From Tubulanus polymorphus (taxonomy: Eukaryota; Nemertea; Palaeonemertea; Tubulaniformes; Tubulanidae), in assembly GCF_964204645.1 (NCBI RefSeq), contig NC_134031.1, forward strand, positions 8,224,501 through 8,284,500: 60,000 bases of DNA, given 5' to 3'. The notes under the pieces were generated by a model. It did not search any database. It had not been told where the DNA came from and was given only the letters and a program-made list of their open reading frames with translations. Shown here in pieces: positions 15,501 to 30,500 of this stretch; the first letter of the stretch is position 1, and every line of letters starts with the position of its first letter. The translations under genes were made by a program, and so were the position numbers.

Positions 15501-18500
15501 GATATACATTTGTTTACAGTCCACATCCAAAATTTTGTAGGGTACAGGTAGGCGCGGCATGGAAACTATTTTATATTTTCAAAGAAATATTTTTCATAAT
15601 ATGAAAAAATATTCAAATAAAATTCATATGATGTCACATATCAGAGGGTGGCTGAATGTATGGCCGCGGAAGCTAAAATACCGGTGCAGTAAGAAATCGG
15701 CGTATTAGATCGTTTTAAATCCTGGAATTTACCACTACAATATTCAGACCTCGACCTATACCTATAGTTTGCTGCTTAGTATTTTCAGGTCACAAGAAAT
15801 TACAATTTATTACAAATTCTATCAAACAGAAAACACAGCGCTCTTCTGATGATGAAATGTCAAACGCGCCAGCAAGCAGCGTTACAGTATCACTATAGTA
15901 GTGTATACTGTACGCGCGTGTGTTTGTGTATGCAACAGTCTAATCTAATGATTTCCGTGGAGGCCTTGTGTAAGTAAATGTTCCCTTACACTTCAATGTC
16001 AATCAAATCAATCACCGGGTATTAAAATGAAACAATACCTATGGCGGATAATAATTACATTCTCACCAGTAATGAGCATTTGAAATTCGCACGTATACGG
16101 CACCTAGTCCAATGAAACGTTCGCCATTCTATGGCTTTCCCATAATTATTTCAGTAGCGCCGGAATTCCCAGTATATCCCAAAAAGAGCCAATCACATTC
16201 GCTCGTAGAGACAACGCCCCCCCCCATCGAGGTCATTGCAATTATATACGCGAGAGCTAAGAATTTTCCCGCCAAAAACAGTTTTTCGTAGAATTTTAAC
16301 AATGTTGGCCATGTCATCGACGGAGGTTCGCCATGTCTTCAATCGCATCGATTTTACGTCGTTTAAGCCGAGAACCAATGAAACAAATGCTCACATAAAA
16401 AAACGTACCGCGATTTTACATGAATTGGCTCAATGCCAACTTCATATTGCTGACAAAGGTAAACCAAAAACCATCACAATTTCCGTGACAAAAGCTAATT
16501 GTTTAATAATCCGTGACATTTTAATGCTTCACGGGACAACGGGACAAACGATGAAATTCCATTACTGTCCCGCAAAATGCGGGACGGTTGGCACTGTGAG
16601 TATGTATTTGAACAGCGTGTGTTTCACTTATGGAACTGACTGTTTAGTGACAAGAAGTGAATTCCACCAACTCATTGAAATTTATCTGACCTTGTGCACG
16701 AGAGACAGTGCCAGTAATCAACAAGCCTGAATTCCACGTGACATATCATATCGAAAAGACAAACAGCTGTTGACAAAAGTCTTTTTCACGTAAACCATGG
16801 CTACTGTTTGAACAGAAAGACTTATTTCTAACAGATAAATGAGATAATGAAAATGTTTACTGCAAATACATGTAGTTTGGGCTAGCTAGCAAAGAAATGA
16901 TTTACCACCTGAGAGACACAAGAAACACAACCATGTAAATATTTTCAATTCGATTCTATCGTTATCAATCATTAAATCATCTTACCCGGAGGTAGGAGTA
17001 CGTGGTGTTCTCGGCGTAGTGACAGTTTGTATCTCCTCAGCTACAGTGCTACCTGACCCTGTACCACTGCTACTACGATCCACAAATTTCACTGATTTTG
17101 ACTGAGACAGGACCTCTGGTATCGAAGCCTCACTCAGTGATTTCTGAGCTTGGATATGACTCTCCTCAGCAATTGAGCTCTCGCTTTCATAAACCACCTT
17201 TTTAGCCTGCACAAAAGATGTATAGTTCTTATATAGTAAATTGAATTTTGAAACTAGGAATGGAGTAAGGCACAAAATGCTTATTTGATATTCACATAAT
17301 TTCTTTGGACTATAGGAAGTTCTAAAATAAACTCACTGCAGGTTTTTTAGGTTTTGTGGATGTTTCTTGAGCAATTGAAATTGAGCTTTCACTTTCACTA
17401 AAATCCTGGGTCTCAGTCGTCTGCTTTTTGGGTCCCTTTCGTTTTTCGTCCGGTTCAAAAAGTTTTAATGCTTTCCTCTCCATTTTGTAGATATCCTTTT
17501 CTTCTTCATCAAGGCGTTTCTTCCAGGCAATCAAATCTTCCGCGTGTTTCTTCCTTTGTTGTAGTTTCTGTTCACGTACTGTCAGATATCTGGACGAAAG
17601 AAAATTCAAAAATCATTAAAATTCTATCATAGGATACATCCATCCAGTGGTCTGGATGGTGAAAGCCAGTCCGACATGAACATGGCTACCAACCTCAACT
17701 AAGTACTTTTAAGAGACAGCTTAAATATTTTCACCTAAATTTCATTGAAATATGAAAGAAAATTTCTAAACTGATCAGACCCTCAGGGCACACATTTCTT
17801 ATCTATCAACAAAGTTAATAATGGTTATGTTTTCTCATTTAAGTATTTGCAGTACTGTTCTGCATTTAATACCAACACTATATGAGTTATATGGGCCCTA
17901 CCCTAAGAATTCATTTCAACCATCCATAAAATTTTCTACCTGGTGGAATGAAACATTCTCAAGGCTGGCATTCAAATAACAACTAGAGGACCACAGGCCT
18001 TGCAATGTCTAAGTGTCAGATATTTTGCATAGTTAAAACTTCTTTTTATTATTAGTTGGATTATGGATTCGCCGCCAAATTTTTTCGATTCTAGGTATAG
18101 AAACAAATTTCAAAATTATTTCAATTTTTTGCCACATCTTTTGACATCACACACAAAAATCGCGGTGGTTTATAGTATCCTAATGGATATATTTGTCAGG
18201 TTTGATCAGTAAATAGTGTCATTTCAAAAATGTCAGTTATGTGTGTAGGCATTAACTAGACAATATTTGGGTATTATCATTCAAAATGCTCTCCAAAATC
18301 AAGCAATTTTTTTTTCAAATCCCCCTCCCTGATCACTGAATAAGTAATGAATTCACTGTTTAAAGAAAAAATTTTTTTAAAATTTTTCCCACCTACGCAA
18401 ATATTTCAAGTCAATCAAAACCATAAACCAACTTATAATATTTAAAAAAAAACGCCTTAATCGGTGGACGTACTGGATAAATACAATGAGACAATAGTAC

Positions 18501-21500
18501 TACATAGTGTAACTGGTGTATTTGACAAACAAGCTTTCACTTGTAGTCAGTCTATCGTAGTATCATCAGGTGAATGAGCTCATAAGTGCTCATAGGCTGA
18601 AGATCAAAACTGTCTGGCTCGTAGAGGCTGCCTCGAGGAGCGTATATTACACGACACACAGCACACAACAACCACTACCAGCTCTGCTCGCTGGACTACA
18701 TACTGAGGAAGCAGCGTGCAATGACAATTCTCAGCTATATCATCGCGGTATTGCGTAGGGGCAGCCGCGAATGTATCGCAACGTGCCACAAAACAATGTA
18801 TGTTTATATGCTTAAGAAATCTGGTCTATCTATTCAGTGTTCAATTATGCAAAGTAGTAGGCCTATAACCGCAGCAATTGTACGCACATCAAAATACAAG
18901 TTGTTTTCATCAATATAACCTCGGGCATGCCAAAAATGAATATTAGAAATATGTTGAAATGAAGTTATATCTTAATAGATTACCCATAAAACTAAGACAA
19001 ATACAGTTGCCTCTTTAGTTCTAGACATCGCGGCATAGTACACTAAACGCGATCCCAGCGACACAAAATTTCCCATGCCCCACCCCACGAAAATGAAGGT
19101 ATTAATTAATAATCCGCCAAGATAACTCTCTGCTCACCCACCCACTAATTATTCATGAGAAATTTCAGCATTTATGGCACAGATGTTCAAAAGGTAACTC
19201 TTACATTTTGAACCATTTCAATAAGTCTGTCTACGCTTCGACTGAAAATCAAATCAAGGAGGAACTAGGGGTACAGGGACACTATGCCCACTTGGGAAGT
19301 GGTTCCAAATGCTCAACAATCTAACAATTTCAATATTCAACGCCCCCTGGTGACCATATACAAAAACCAATGCGAAACCTTGAAACTCACCACAATCATA
19401 GAACATGTCAGCAGCTACGATTTTGTAATTGATTGTGATAACAAAATATGCCTCGTTACCAATTTAATATGGAAAAACTAAGTTATTCTACTATTTAACG
19501 CCCCTGGTGACCATATTCAAAACCCAATGACCTCGAAACTTACCACATTCATAGAACATGTCATGAACTACAACTTTGCAATTGATCATGGTAACAAAAT
19601 ATGCCTAGGTACCAATATAATAAGGAAATACTAAGTTATTCTACTATTCAACGCCCCCCTGGTGACCATATAGAATAACCAATGTCCTTAAAAATCGCAA
19701 CAATAGTAGATGATGTCATGAGCTACAACTTTCCAATTGATTGTGGTTACAAAATATGCATAGGTACGAATATAATATAGAAATGCTAAGATATTGCATT
19801 ATTCAACGCCCCCTGGTGGCCATATACAAAATCCAATGACCTTGAAACTCACTACAATCATAGAACACATTATGAGCTACAACTTTCTAAATGATTGTGG
19901 TAACAAAATAGGCTTAGGTATCAATATAATGTGGAAAAACTTTTTCCCACTTACGAATGAGTACTGGTGACACCAAGATGGCCGCCAATTGCGTCATAAT
20001 TGGCTGATGAAAAATACCTGTCTCAGGTATAAAACATCCCTTTCCAAAGAATACCCATCACAAATTGCAATGAGAAATGGTAAACCAGTAGGAAGCTACA
20101 GGACTCAAAATTCGGGCCAATATTAACATTTTTGGGCACTTAAAAGGCCATAGGACGGCCATCTTAAGTCTGATCGACCCAATTTTTGTTATGCTGATGG
20201 GCCCTGGGGGGATTCACATATATTCGAAAGATCAAGGTAATTGATCAAAGCATCTTGGGGTGCTAAAAATGGGGTGAAGGTAAATGAATTTCAAAATTTC
20301 AAATTTTTTCTATATGATCTTTTTTAATCCAAAAAGTTCCCCAATCATGTAACTTGAACCCGAGGCCTTTGACAGATAACATTGTTTTATTTGCCAAATT
20401 GAACAATGCAATTGCTGGCACGCAATTTGCTTCAACTATGTTTCGATTTTGACTTTAATGCAAGTGACGATTCTTGATGTTCAAATGATTAAGACTGCCA
20501 TGGGTAGAAATATCAAATGAAACATCATTTATTTTGTTTAAAACTATTGGTACCTTTGGATGTCAGAGTTTTGTTGAAATATAATACATTAACATTCACT
20601 AATGGATACAAAATAACATTAAAAGACTCACTTTGGGTCTAACTTGAGACGTTTGAGTTTCTGAAGCACTTTTGCATCTGGATAACTAACAGAACGTTTG
20701 GAACGTGCATCTCCTGTCAAGACTTCTGAATCAGATTTATAATCCTTTGTTGCATCGACTGGTTTTTTACGTGGTGATGACGGTAAACTATCCATGTCAC
20801 TGTGCTCCGACAACTAAAAATCATATTTAACAATAATATTGAATATTGAAAACATGTGACACTACAATATAATCTATCAGAATTCCTGTGCATCAGATTT
20901 CAGATGAAGCCATGAAATTCCAAAAATATTTTTTCCATTTAATCTAAAGGTCGCGATCTCCATATTTCACGGTTTTAAGTAAATCCTCCTAATAACAATT
21001 CCTTGAAGCAGGAGAGTAACTTAATTTTTGCAATTAATTCTATAAAACAACTCATTGTCGAAAAATATTTACACATGTATGGCAGTGAAATCAAACCCAC
21101 TAGTGTCCATTTCGAGCTCTCCCAGTAGTAGATATCCCACACCTGTGATCATTATGCGCATGCAAACCATTGTAAGCGGAAATCAAATTTCAATTAACAT
21201 CTGTGACTTATATGTCCATTCAGTCAGATGAAAACAATCTAAATCCAAGCATAACATCGAGAAATAATACAGTCAAATGTCAAAGTCATGATCCTGTTAT
21301 CATACCACAGTCAGTGGGAAACAATAATTTTTGATAACATGCCCGTTGATGTCTTTGAAACCCCTTAACCTATAAGCCAAGCCACCCACAGCCTATTACT
21401 CCTCAAGCCGTTGATTCATTATGGAGTCAAGTATCACATATTTGCTTGATCTACCAAAAATTGTACGAAAAAGCTCCAATGTCTAGACTAGCAGAAACTT

Positions 21501-24500
21501 CAAACCATTCTTAGTTGAGGGCAAAATTGTATTTCAGTATCAGTTTTCGAAATTCATTGTTTACTTACAGCAATGCTTAGCTCATCTTCTGTGTTAATAT
21601 CAATTGATAATGATAGGTCATCAGCTGGTTCATCTGCTTTCTGTTTGATTTTTGCTTTCACCTGTTGAGTAGACTGCTTCAATTTTTCTAGTTCCTGCTG
21701 TTGTAACCATAGAAACTTGCGTTCCTTTCTTGCCATCTCCTGCGCTTCACGTAGTCGCTTAATCTCACTCTGAAAAACAATACAGTAGATGATTGACAAA
21801 AATTGCATCCTCGGGGCATAATTTGGAATCTGTAATAAGGATATTCTTGGTAAGGAATCATACATGGTACTTCTTCCTTTAATGACAACAATTTATGTGG
21901 GTGAATCAATGGTAGATCACAATATCCGTGATAAAACGATACGAGTAAAATCCCACAATAAAAGAATTAGATGATAAAATGTTTATTAAAACATATAAGA
22001 AATATTTCGGGTGGTTACTACCACCCTTCTTCAGTCTAAAATGACTTGCCAAATACAGTATTAATACATGAAATATGAAATATTTTATCATCTGTTTCTA
22101 TTTTATCATCTAATTCTTTTATTGTGGGATTTTACTCGTAATTTATGTGGGTATGTGCTTTTTCTAGAAGTTTTGTGCATTTTTATTGATCAGGACAGGT
22201 AGCCACTAATTTATATCTAAATCATGAACTGGTATATAAATCTAATTGATTTATTTATTCAAATATGTATTTTTTGTTGGTTATCACTTCAACTATCAGC
22301 ATCTGAAAAAAATCTAACCTTCTCTTGTTGCATTCTTTGAATGATAATCTTCTGTTTTTTTTTAATAAGAGGATAAGCATCATCAGCCCTTTTATCTTTT
22401 ATGTTACGAGTCTGTTGGCTCAGCCAAGCCAGTTCAGCTTTAGTTTTTTCACGCAATGCTTTCTCTCGCAGCTTCAGCAGTGCAGCCTGAATGAATAAGA
22501 AAACTTTGTCAGAAAATAGCGTTACTGGCTAGTTTATACTCAACTTAATTGTTCCCTGATTATTTTCACATTTTTTCTATTTCCTACGATAAGTCATTGC
22601 CCAATCAACATATTGTCTTTTTTGAGACGATATTCCAACACAAATGGAGCAGTCATTTAAACCATCCCTGAGATCCAAGTGTATGATATTATGATATCGA
22701 ACATCAAAAATTGAAACATAATCTAACCACCCGACAACATGAATAATGCACCAACTTCCATTGAAGTAGTAGAAGAAAAAAATATGCTGAATTATTTCTT
22801 AAAGTGCATGTGCTGTATGGACTGTCTGCTTCTAACTAGACTAAACTTAACCATATTCATTACTAGTGACCCCATAACTAGAAATTTTCAAAATTGCTCC
22901 AGTATTGGCAGATTAACCCATTAGCACTCAAGCCGCCCGTATCCGCCCGTCTTTTACTCCTAAATCCGCCCCAGCACTTTTTTCGTATGCTGCACGAAAA
23001 CGGTTATAGTGGGATTCCAACCCAATAGCTTATGATAACCTACGGGGGGGGGGGGCCAAAAGGACACGATTTTGAGTGGCCCACCTCATCAAATCTTACA
23101 TCATACGAAAGCCTTGATTATTTACTACAAAATAACACTAACTTGTAATGCATGAAAATAAACAGCAAATAAGCTATTTGGTATCGTGATGATCTTGGAT
23201 TTTACCTTGAATTTTCTGAGGAGTAATTGATGCTACATAGTGAAATTCCTGAGTGCTAATGGGTTAAAGAGGTTTTAGTAGTGGAGAAGTTAATGGGATA
23301 CCAAATATGATACCTGATGTTTTGCTCTCATTTCCTCTTCTTTCATGTACTGCTTTACCATTTCAGATGTGAACTTGCTGAACTCATTTTCTCCGTGGAA
23401 AGGAACACTAACATCATCAAGTGTTAACTTTGAACTTCCAGCTATGAATATGAAAATCATATATATCCATGATCACAAAAATTTCAGAAAATTTAGAACT
23501 CATGAATACAATACAAAACATTTTTGTAGATTCAAACATAGAAATCTTTTTTCAAAGATTCCAATCTACTTACAAAGATGGAAATCGTCTGAAGAAACAG
23601 AGGCAGGGTCTGATTTCTGATCATCTTTTTTCACCTGCAGGCGATGGCCTTCTGAAGGCAGAACCATACGAAATGAGTGTTCTTCAATCTCATCTTCGGT
23701 CATAGTTTCATCAAAACTCAGTGAAAAATCTATAAAACATGTACAGAAAATGTGTTCAAATTACCAGATATCAAATTACTTGTTGTTGGTCACTGGGATT
23801 TGATGGACTGAAATGGTTATGAGGTCAACTATTCTACAAACCTCCTTTTTCACTGGGTAGCTCCTCCGAAATGCTTTCAGTTTTATCTTGAACATCAGCT
23901 TCAACAGCAGGATCGGTTCTTATGATGGAATCATTAACATCTTTACTTTGAGACACATCATGTGCAGTTTTCACGGTAGAATCCGAATGATTAGACTGAG
24001 GCAAACTGTTACGTGCAAAAAAGATAGAAAGATCAACCATACATATTTCATTCAAGCTTAACATTAAGGGTTTAAGTGATACAATGTACTTGAAAGTCTT
24101 ACTCCTTTTTAAATGTGTCAGTCTTTGTGGTGCTATCAAAGGTTTCTGTATAACTGGTACGGCTACTCATAGAGACAGGTTCCTGTTGTCGACGATTTCC
24201 TTTAGTCTCTATCAATGCAGCCTTCACTGCGGCTGTCGCAGCAGCTGAAGCAGTCTCTGTAGCCAGACGTAATGCATCTTCTGGGAGAACAGCATTAGTG
24301 TTTTGAGTTTTCGGTGTCACTTCAGATGTGGCTTTCATTGCCTGAGCTTGGGCATCGAGTAACTGCTTTGTGGATTGCTGCAATGCTAATGCACTCTCCT
24401 GGCGAACCTACAAATACCAATTGAATAAAGAATCAAGAGACACCATGCCCACTTGGAAGTAGTAAGAAATGCTAGACAATCTGATAATTTCAATATTCAA

Positions 24501-27500
24501 CACTATTGAATATATACAGATAACAACTAGCTTGAAACTCACTGAAATCATAGGACATGTCATTAGTTACAATTTTGTAATTGAATGTCATAACAAAATA
24601 AGCATAGATCCAAACTAGGGGTCTAGTGACATCATGCCCACTTGGGAAGAAGTTTCAAATGCTCAACAATCTAACAATTTCAATATTCAACACCCCCTGG
24701 TGACCATATACAAAAACCAATGACCTTGAAACTCACTACAATCATAGAACATGTCAGCAGCTACGATTTTGTAATTGATTGTGATGACAAAATATGTCTC
24801 GTTACCAACTTAATATGGAAATACTAACTTATTCTACTATTCAACGCCCCCTGGTGACCATATGCAAAACCCAATCACCTTGAAACTCACCACAATCACA
24901 GAACATGTCATGAACTACAACTTTGCATTTGATCATGGTAACAAAATATGTCTAGGTAAGAATCTAATAAGGAAATACTAAGTTATCCTACTACTCAACG
25001 CCCCATGGTGACCACATAGAATATCTTACGTCCTTAAAACTCACCACAATCAAATACGATGTCATGAGCTACAACTTTGCAATTGATTGTAGTAACAAAA
25101 TATGCATAGATACAAATATAATATAGAAATACTAAGTTATTGTATCATTCAATGCCCTCTGGTGGCAATATACAACTAGGGGTACAGGGACACCATGCCC
25201 ACTTGTGAAGTGGTTTCAAATGCTTAACAATATAACAATTTCAATATTCAACGCCCCCTGGTGGCCATATACAAAACCAATGACCTTGAAACTCACCAAA
25301 ATCATAGAACACGGCATGGGCTACAACTTTCCAATTGATTGTAGTAACACAATATGCTTAGGTATCAATATAGTGTGGAAAAACTTTTTCCCACCTACGA
25401 ATGAGTACTGATGACACCAAGATGGCGGCACAATTGCATCATAATTGGCTGATCAAGAATACCTGTCTCAGGTATAAAACATCCCTTTCCAAAGAATACC
25501 CATCACAAATTGCAATGAGAAATGGCAAACGAGTAGGAAGCTACAGGACTCAGAATTCATGCCAAACTTGACATTTTTGGGCACGAAAAAGGTCACAGGA
25601 CGGCCATCTTCAGTCCGATTGACCCAATTTTTCTATGCAGAAGCCAATGATATAGAAAATTACCACAATCATAGAAAGTGTCATGGTCTACAACTGAGCT
25701 AATGATTACGAATCGTGAATAGTGTAAATATTTAATATATTTCAATATTCAACTCCCCTGGTGGTGTGAAAAATTGACTGGGTAATCCCAATTCCATGTG
25801 AGGAGATATCTCCTATAACAGCGCTAACAATAATCAAATATCAAGACTATGAGTTGAAATCTGTTCCACAAAATGTTTCCACTATGGATACTTTTAGCTG
25901 ACACCGAAACAAAGTTCACCCAGGAAGAAAGACACTCTAAATATTTGGATGGATATATGAAAGCTGTGGTTACTGGAGTGTGTAATGGGTAGTGTAGTGT
26001 GATCTGTGTGCATTTGTGGCCAGCACACAGATCACATTGTTCAATGGGGTTTGGTCCAGGACTCGCGAGATTTTCAACAACACGGAAGTAACGTGTAATA
26101 AATGATGACTTGAATTGCATGACTACCTACCACCCCTCATTATTGTTGGAAAACTAAACGTTCGGCACTGACTAACTAGGGGTCCAGGGACACCATGCCC
26201 ACTTGGGAAGTGGTTCCAAATGCTCAACAATCTAACAATTTCAATATTCAACGCCCCCTGGTGACCATATACAGAATCCAATGACGTTGAAACTCACCAC
26301 AATCATAGAACATGTCAGCAGCTACGATTTTGTAATTGATTGTGATAACAAAATATGCCTCGTTACCACTTAAATATGGAAATACTAAGTTATTCTACTA
26401 TTCAACGCCCCCTGGTGACCATATTCAAAACCCAATGACCTTGAAACTCACCACAATCATAGAACATGTCACGAACTACAACTTTGTAATTGATCATGGT
26501 AACAAAATATGCCGAGGTACCAATATAATAAGGAAATACTAAGTTATTCTACTATTCAACGCCCCCTGGTGACCATATAGAATAACTAATGGCCTTAAAA
26601 CTTGCCACAATCATAGATGATGTCATGAGCTACAACTTTGCAATTGATTGTGGTTACAAAATATGCATTGATACGAATATAATATAGAAATACTAAGATA
26701 TTGCATTATTCAACGCCCCCTGGTGGCCATATACAAAAACCAATGACCTCGAAACTCACCACAATCATAGAACACGTTATGAGCTGCAACTTTCTAAATG
26801 ATTGTAGTAACAAAATACGCTTAGGTATCAATATAATGTTGAAAAACTTTTTCCCACTTACGAATGAGTACTGCTGACACCAAGATGGCCGCCAATTGCG
26901 TCATAATTGGCTGATGAAAAATACCTGTCTCAGGTATAAAACATCCCTTTCCAACGAATATCCATCACAAATTGCAATGAGAAATGATAAACCAGTAGGA
27001 AGCTACAGGATTCAGAATTTGGGCCAAAATTAACGTTTTTGGGCACAAAAAAGGTCAAAGGACGGCCATCTTGAATCCGATGGACCCAATTTTTGTTATG
27101 CTGATGGGCCCTGGGGGAATTCATATATATCCGAAAGATCAAGGTAATTGATCAAAGCGTCTTCAAAATTTCCACAAAAAAAAAACACAAACACAAAAGT
27201 TCAAAAATGTGTAAAAAGTGCTGATTTTGGCGAACAACAATGGCTGCCAGTCGGCCATCTTGAATCTGACAGGGCCAGTTTTTGGGCTGAAGATGTATCT
27301 AGGGTAGATACATGTGTAACCCAAATATCAAGACATTACCTTGAAGCGTCTTCAAAACTTCCCAAAATAACTGGATTCCGTCTACGGACGGACGGATGCT
27401 ACGACGGACGAAAAGTGAACGCAATAGCCCGCTGGGACTAAAGTCCAAAGTGGGCTAAAAATTAGTAATAACATTTTAGAAATGGCCAGAATTTTAACTT

Positions 27501-30500
27501 AGGTTCTATCTCATTTTATTTTACAATTGCGATTGGTATAATTTTTTTTTAAACAGCCGTTAAGGCTTCATGTTTCGTCTGCAATTCACTGCAAATAGTT
27601 ACGCAACTACGCACATTTCAGTGTTTTTGGCAGCTGTACACTCAATCGGCACCGTTCGTGACTAGCTTCACTGCGGAATTATCATTAATTAACATCGCCA
27701 TATCACATCATCAACTTATATTGTGCCTTAAAACCCTAACAGCCGAAATAATTGAAATGCGCACACGATTTCTATCATTGAAAATTGAGAGAGTGGTTAG
27801 TTTGTGTTTGCTGCTTCGCGTAAATCCCGCGCGGTAGCGCAGCTGCGCGGAGTGGGGCCGATACGTCCAGCAGAGCCACGCAAGTGAGGAGACTGCTCTG
27901 AATGTCATCCTATTGGAATGCTTGAAAACTGAGGCAGGGCTTTATACAATCACTTTAAAGGCAAACAAAAACTGACCTCACAACATTTACACAATCAGAC
28001 CAAGTCATATCGGTAGTTTCGATTAGAGATGCATCTAACTATTACACCGAAGCATTCAGCCTTTTGATGAATGAGGAATGTAAAAAATATACTTCACATT
28101 TTCTCTCTGAATGAATTAATTACCTGGGCAATTGTTTCAGCTGTTGTAGTGGAAGCAGCCTCTACACGCTGACGGGACTCTTCTAATTGTCGGTTGGCTG
28201 CAAATGTTTCTTTCTGGGCTTTCATTTTAAGTGCTTGTAGCTCACGATCATGAGCCTGCTGTCGAGCCTAAATGAGATTAAACAGTTTACGCGTTACAAT
28301 CTACATTTCTCTTCCCTCGCGTAGTCACCTCAATTCCTTCATCGATGTAATGAATAGAATTGCTTGAAACTTAGGGTCCAGGGACACCAAGTCCACTTAA
28401 TAAGTGGTCTGAAATGCTAAACAATTTGAAAATTCAACACCCTGGTGAACATATGCAGAAACCAATGAAACCTTGAAACATGCCACATTCATAAAATGTG
28501 TCATAAGCTACAACTCTGCAATTGAATGTGTTGACAAAACATGCATAAATCCCAAAATAAATAAAAATACTACTTAATTTCACCATCCAACACCCTTTGG
28601 TAAATGTATGCAAAAACCGATGACCTTGAAAATCACCAAAATTATAGAAAATGTTTTGATCTACAACCTGGCTAATGATTATGATTACAAAATATTCATA
28701 CCGTATTTCCCGGCGAATAAGCCGATTTTCTAGCCTTGGATTTTTCCCCCAAAATATCATGATCGGCTTATTGGATGGATACGATCTGACCTAAATAATT
28801 ACTTCCCGAACTATGTCACTTTATGTCGCAGGCGCATATTGTCAGCCCCATAATCCGTCAATTAAGACAAACTAATTGACAAATCAGTGAATTAAAATCT
28901 CCTGATGAAGGGCCTCGGCTTATTGAGCAATGCATTAAGAAATCCATGTATTTTAGGCTAAAAAACTGCTCTAGGCTAATTCGCTGGAAAATACGGTAGG
29001 TACCAATATAAATAGAAATATTTAATACATCAATATTCAACTCCACCTGGTGGTGAGAACAACATACTGGATAAACACATGACCATCTGAGGAGATATGT
29101 CCTACGACAGTGTGCTAACTATCATCGAATATCAAGACTATAAGTTAAATCATATAGATATTTTTCTATGTAATATGAAAAACTATGTAGCAGCTTAAGA
29201 GGCCTAAGAATTCAGACCTCAAATAACCTCTCTTGAACAAATTAGGTCACAAGATAGCTACCCTGTTTTCAATAGGCCCACTTTTCTTGCCCTAAGGGGG
29301 GAAACATACACAAGATAATTGATCAATGCATCTTCAAAATTTCCCATGAAAACTTGAAACATGACAATGTGCAAATTGCTAATTTTGCCGAACAATGGTT
29401 TGCCAGATAGGACCAATTTTTGTCCTGATAATGCGGCTACGGTAGATACATATATAAACCAAACATGTAGACCATGCATCAGAGCACCAAAAACTCCCCA
29501 AGAAAACTAATTCAGTCTACAGATGGACAGACGCACAACCAGACAGAATGAATGTAATAGCCTGTTGGGACTAAAACATCAAATCCGATGATTTTTTCTA
29601 TTTGATGCATTTGCTGAATGCCACATAGATTTTAACTAAGATGATGTGGTATCTGACATGAATTAACATGACATTCTACTGTGATAGCAACATACAGACT
29701 TAAAATTCAGACATCTGAAAAAAGTTTTTATGATAAGGAAAATATGTAGTTGACCAACTTAATATCAAGCATGGTCATAATATTGCACATATATGCATGG
29801 TAAAACCTATCAATCATACCTTGAGGATTTGAGCCAGTGAAACAGTTTCCTGCTGTGCAAGTGAGACAGCTCGTGCTCGCTCAACATCAGTTAACTGTCG
29901 CACGGATTCTTCCATCCCGTCAAGAAGATTTAACTCAGCAGTTAGGCGGCGTTCGAGTGCACTTGGCGATAATCGGCCAGTTGTATCAACCGCGTATGGG
30001 TAACCAGTACGCAGCTGTCCTCTATCAGGACTACGTGAAAATGATGTCTGTACTGCAGCTGAACGTTGGTCTTCAGGTTGAGTTAAACTAGAAAGGTCTG
30101 AATTCACAGACATGTCACTTGAATGCTTAAGATCATTTCCTTGATTATTCCTAGAAAGAATTAATGATATTTTCACACTTACATTACCAAATACTATTGT
30201 AATACATGGACGAAGAAGATTTATTCGTCAGCTTAATTAATTGATTGATGTACTAACTCTGGTGTAGCTGTCGTTATTGATAATGTACTTGTTTCACTGG
30301 ATGGATCAGGTTTCTTATCAATGTGTACGCTGCTGTAAGATTTTGACTGATCAGATTTTCCCGTTCTGCTGAGATTTGACGAGTCAGTGACTGGTAATTG
30401 TGATGAATTCTTTTCTGATTCTGACAACCGTGACGACATTTCACTCATCTGCCTTTCACTGGTTAGTCTCTGCTCTCCACTGGTGTGTAGAGGTGTGACT

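Larger units (their letters stand above)
8827..16985. other. CEP350 intron 31 (8.2 kb)
   Basis: The largest intron. It holds a dispersed repeat (9890), a possible nested exon (11516), the foldback element (13005) and the hAT-like element (14944). Between 10150-11500 and 11900-13000 I see only AT-rich sequence. A 52-codon minus frame at about 9530-9690 (MADFLVISLGEAM..) has no splice support. Confidence 0.75.
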
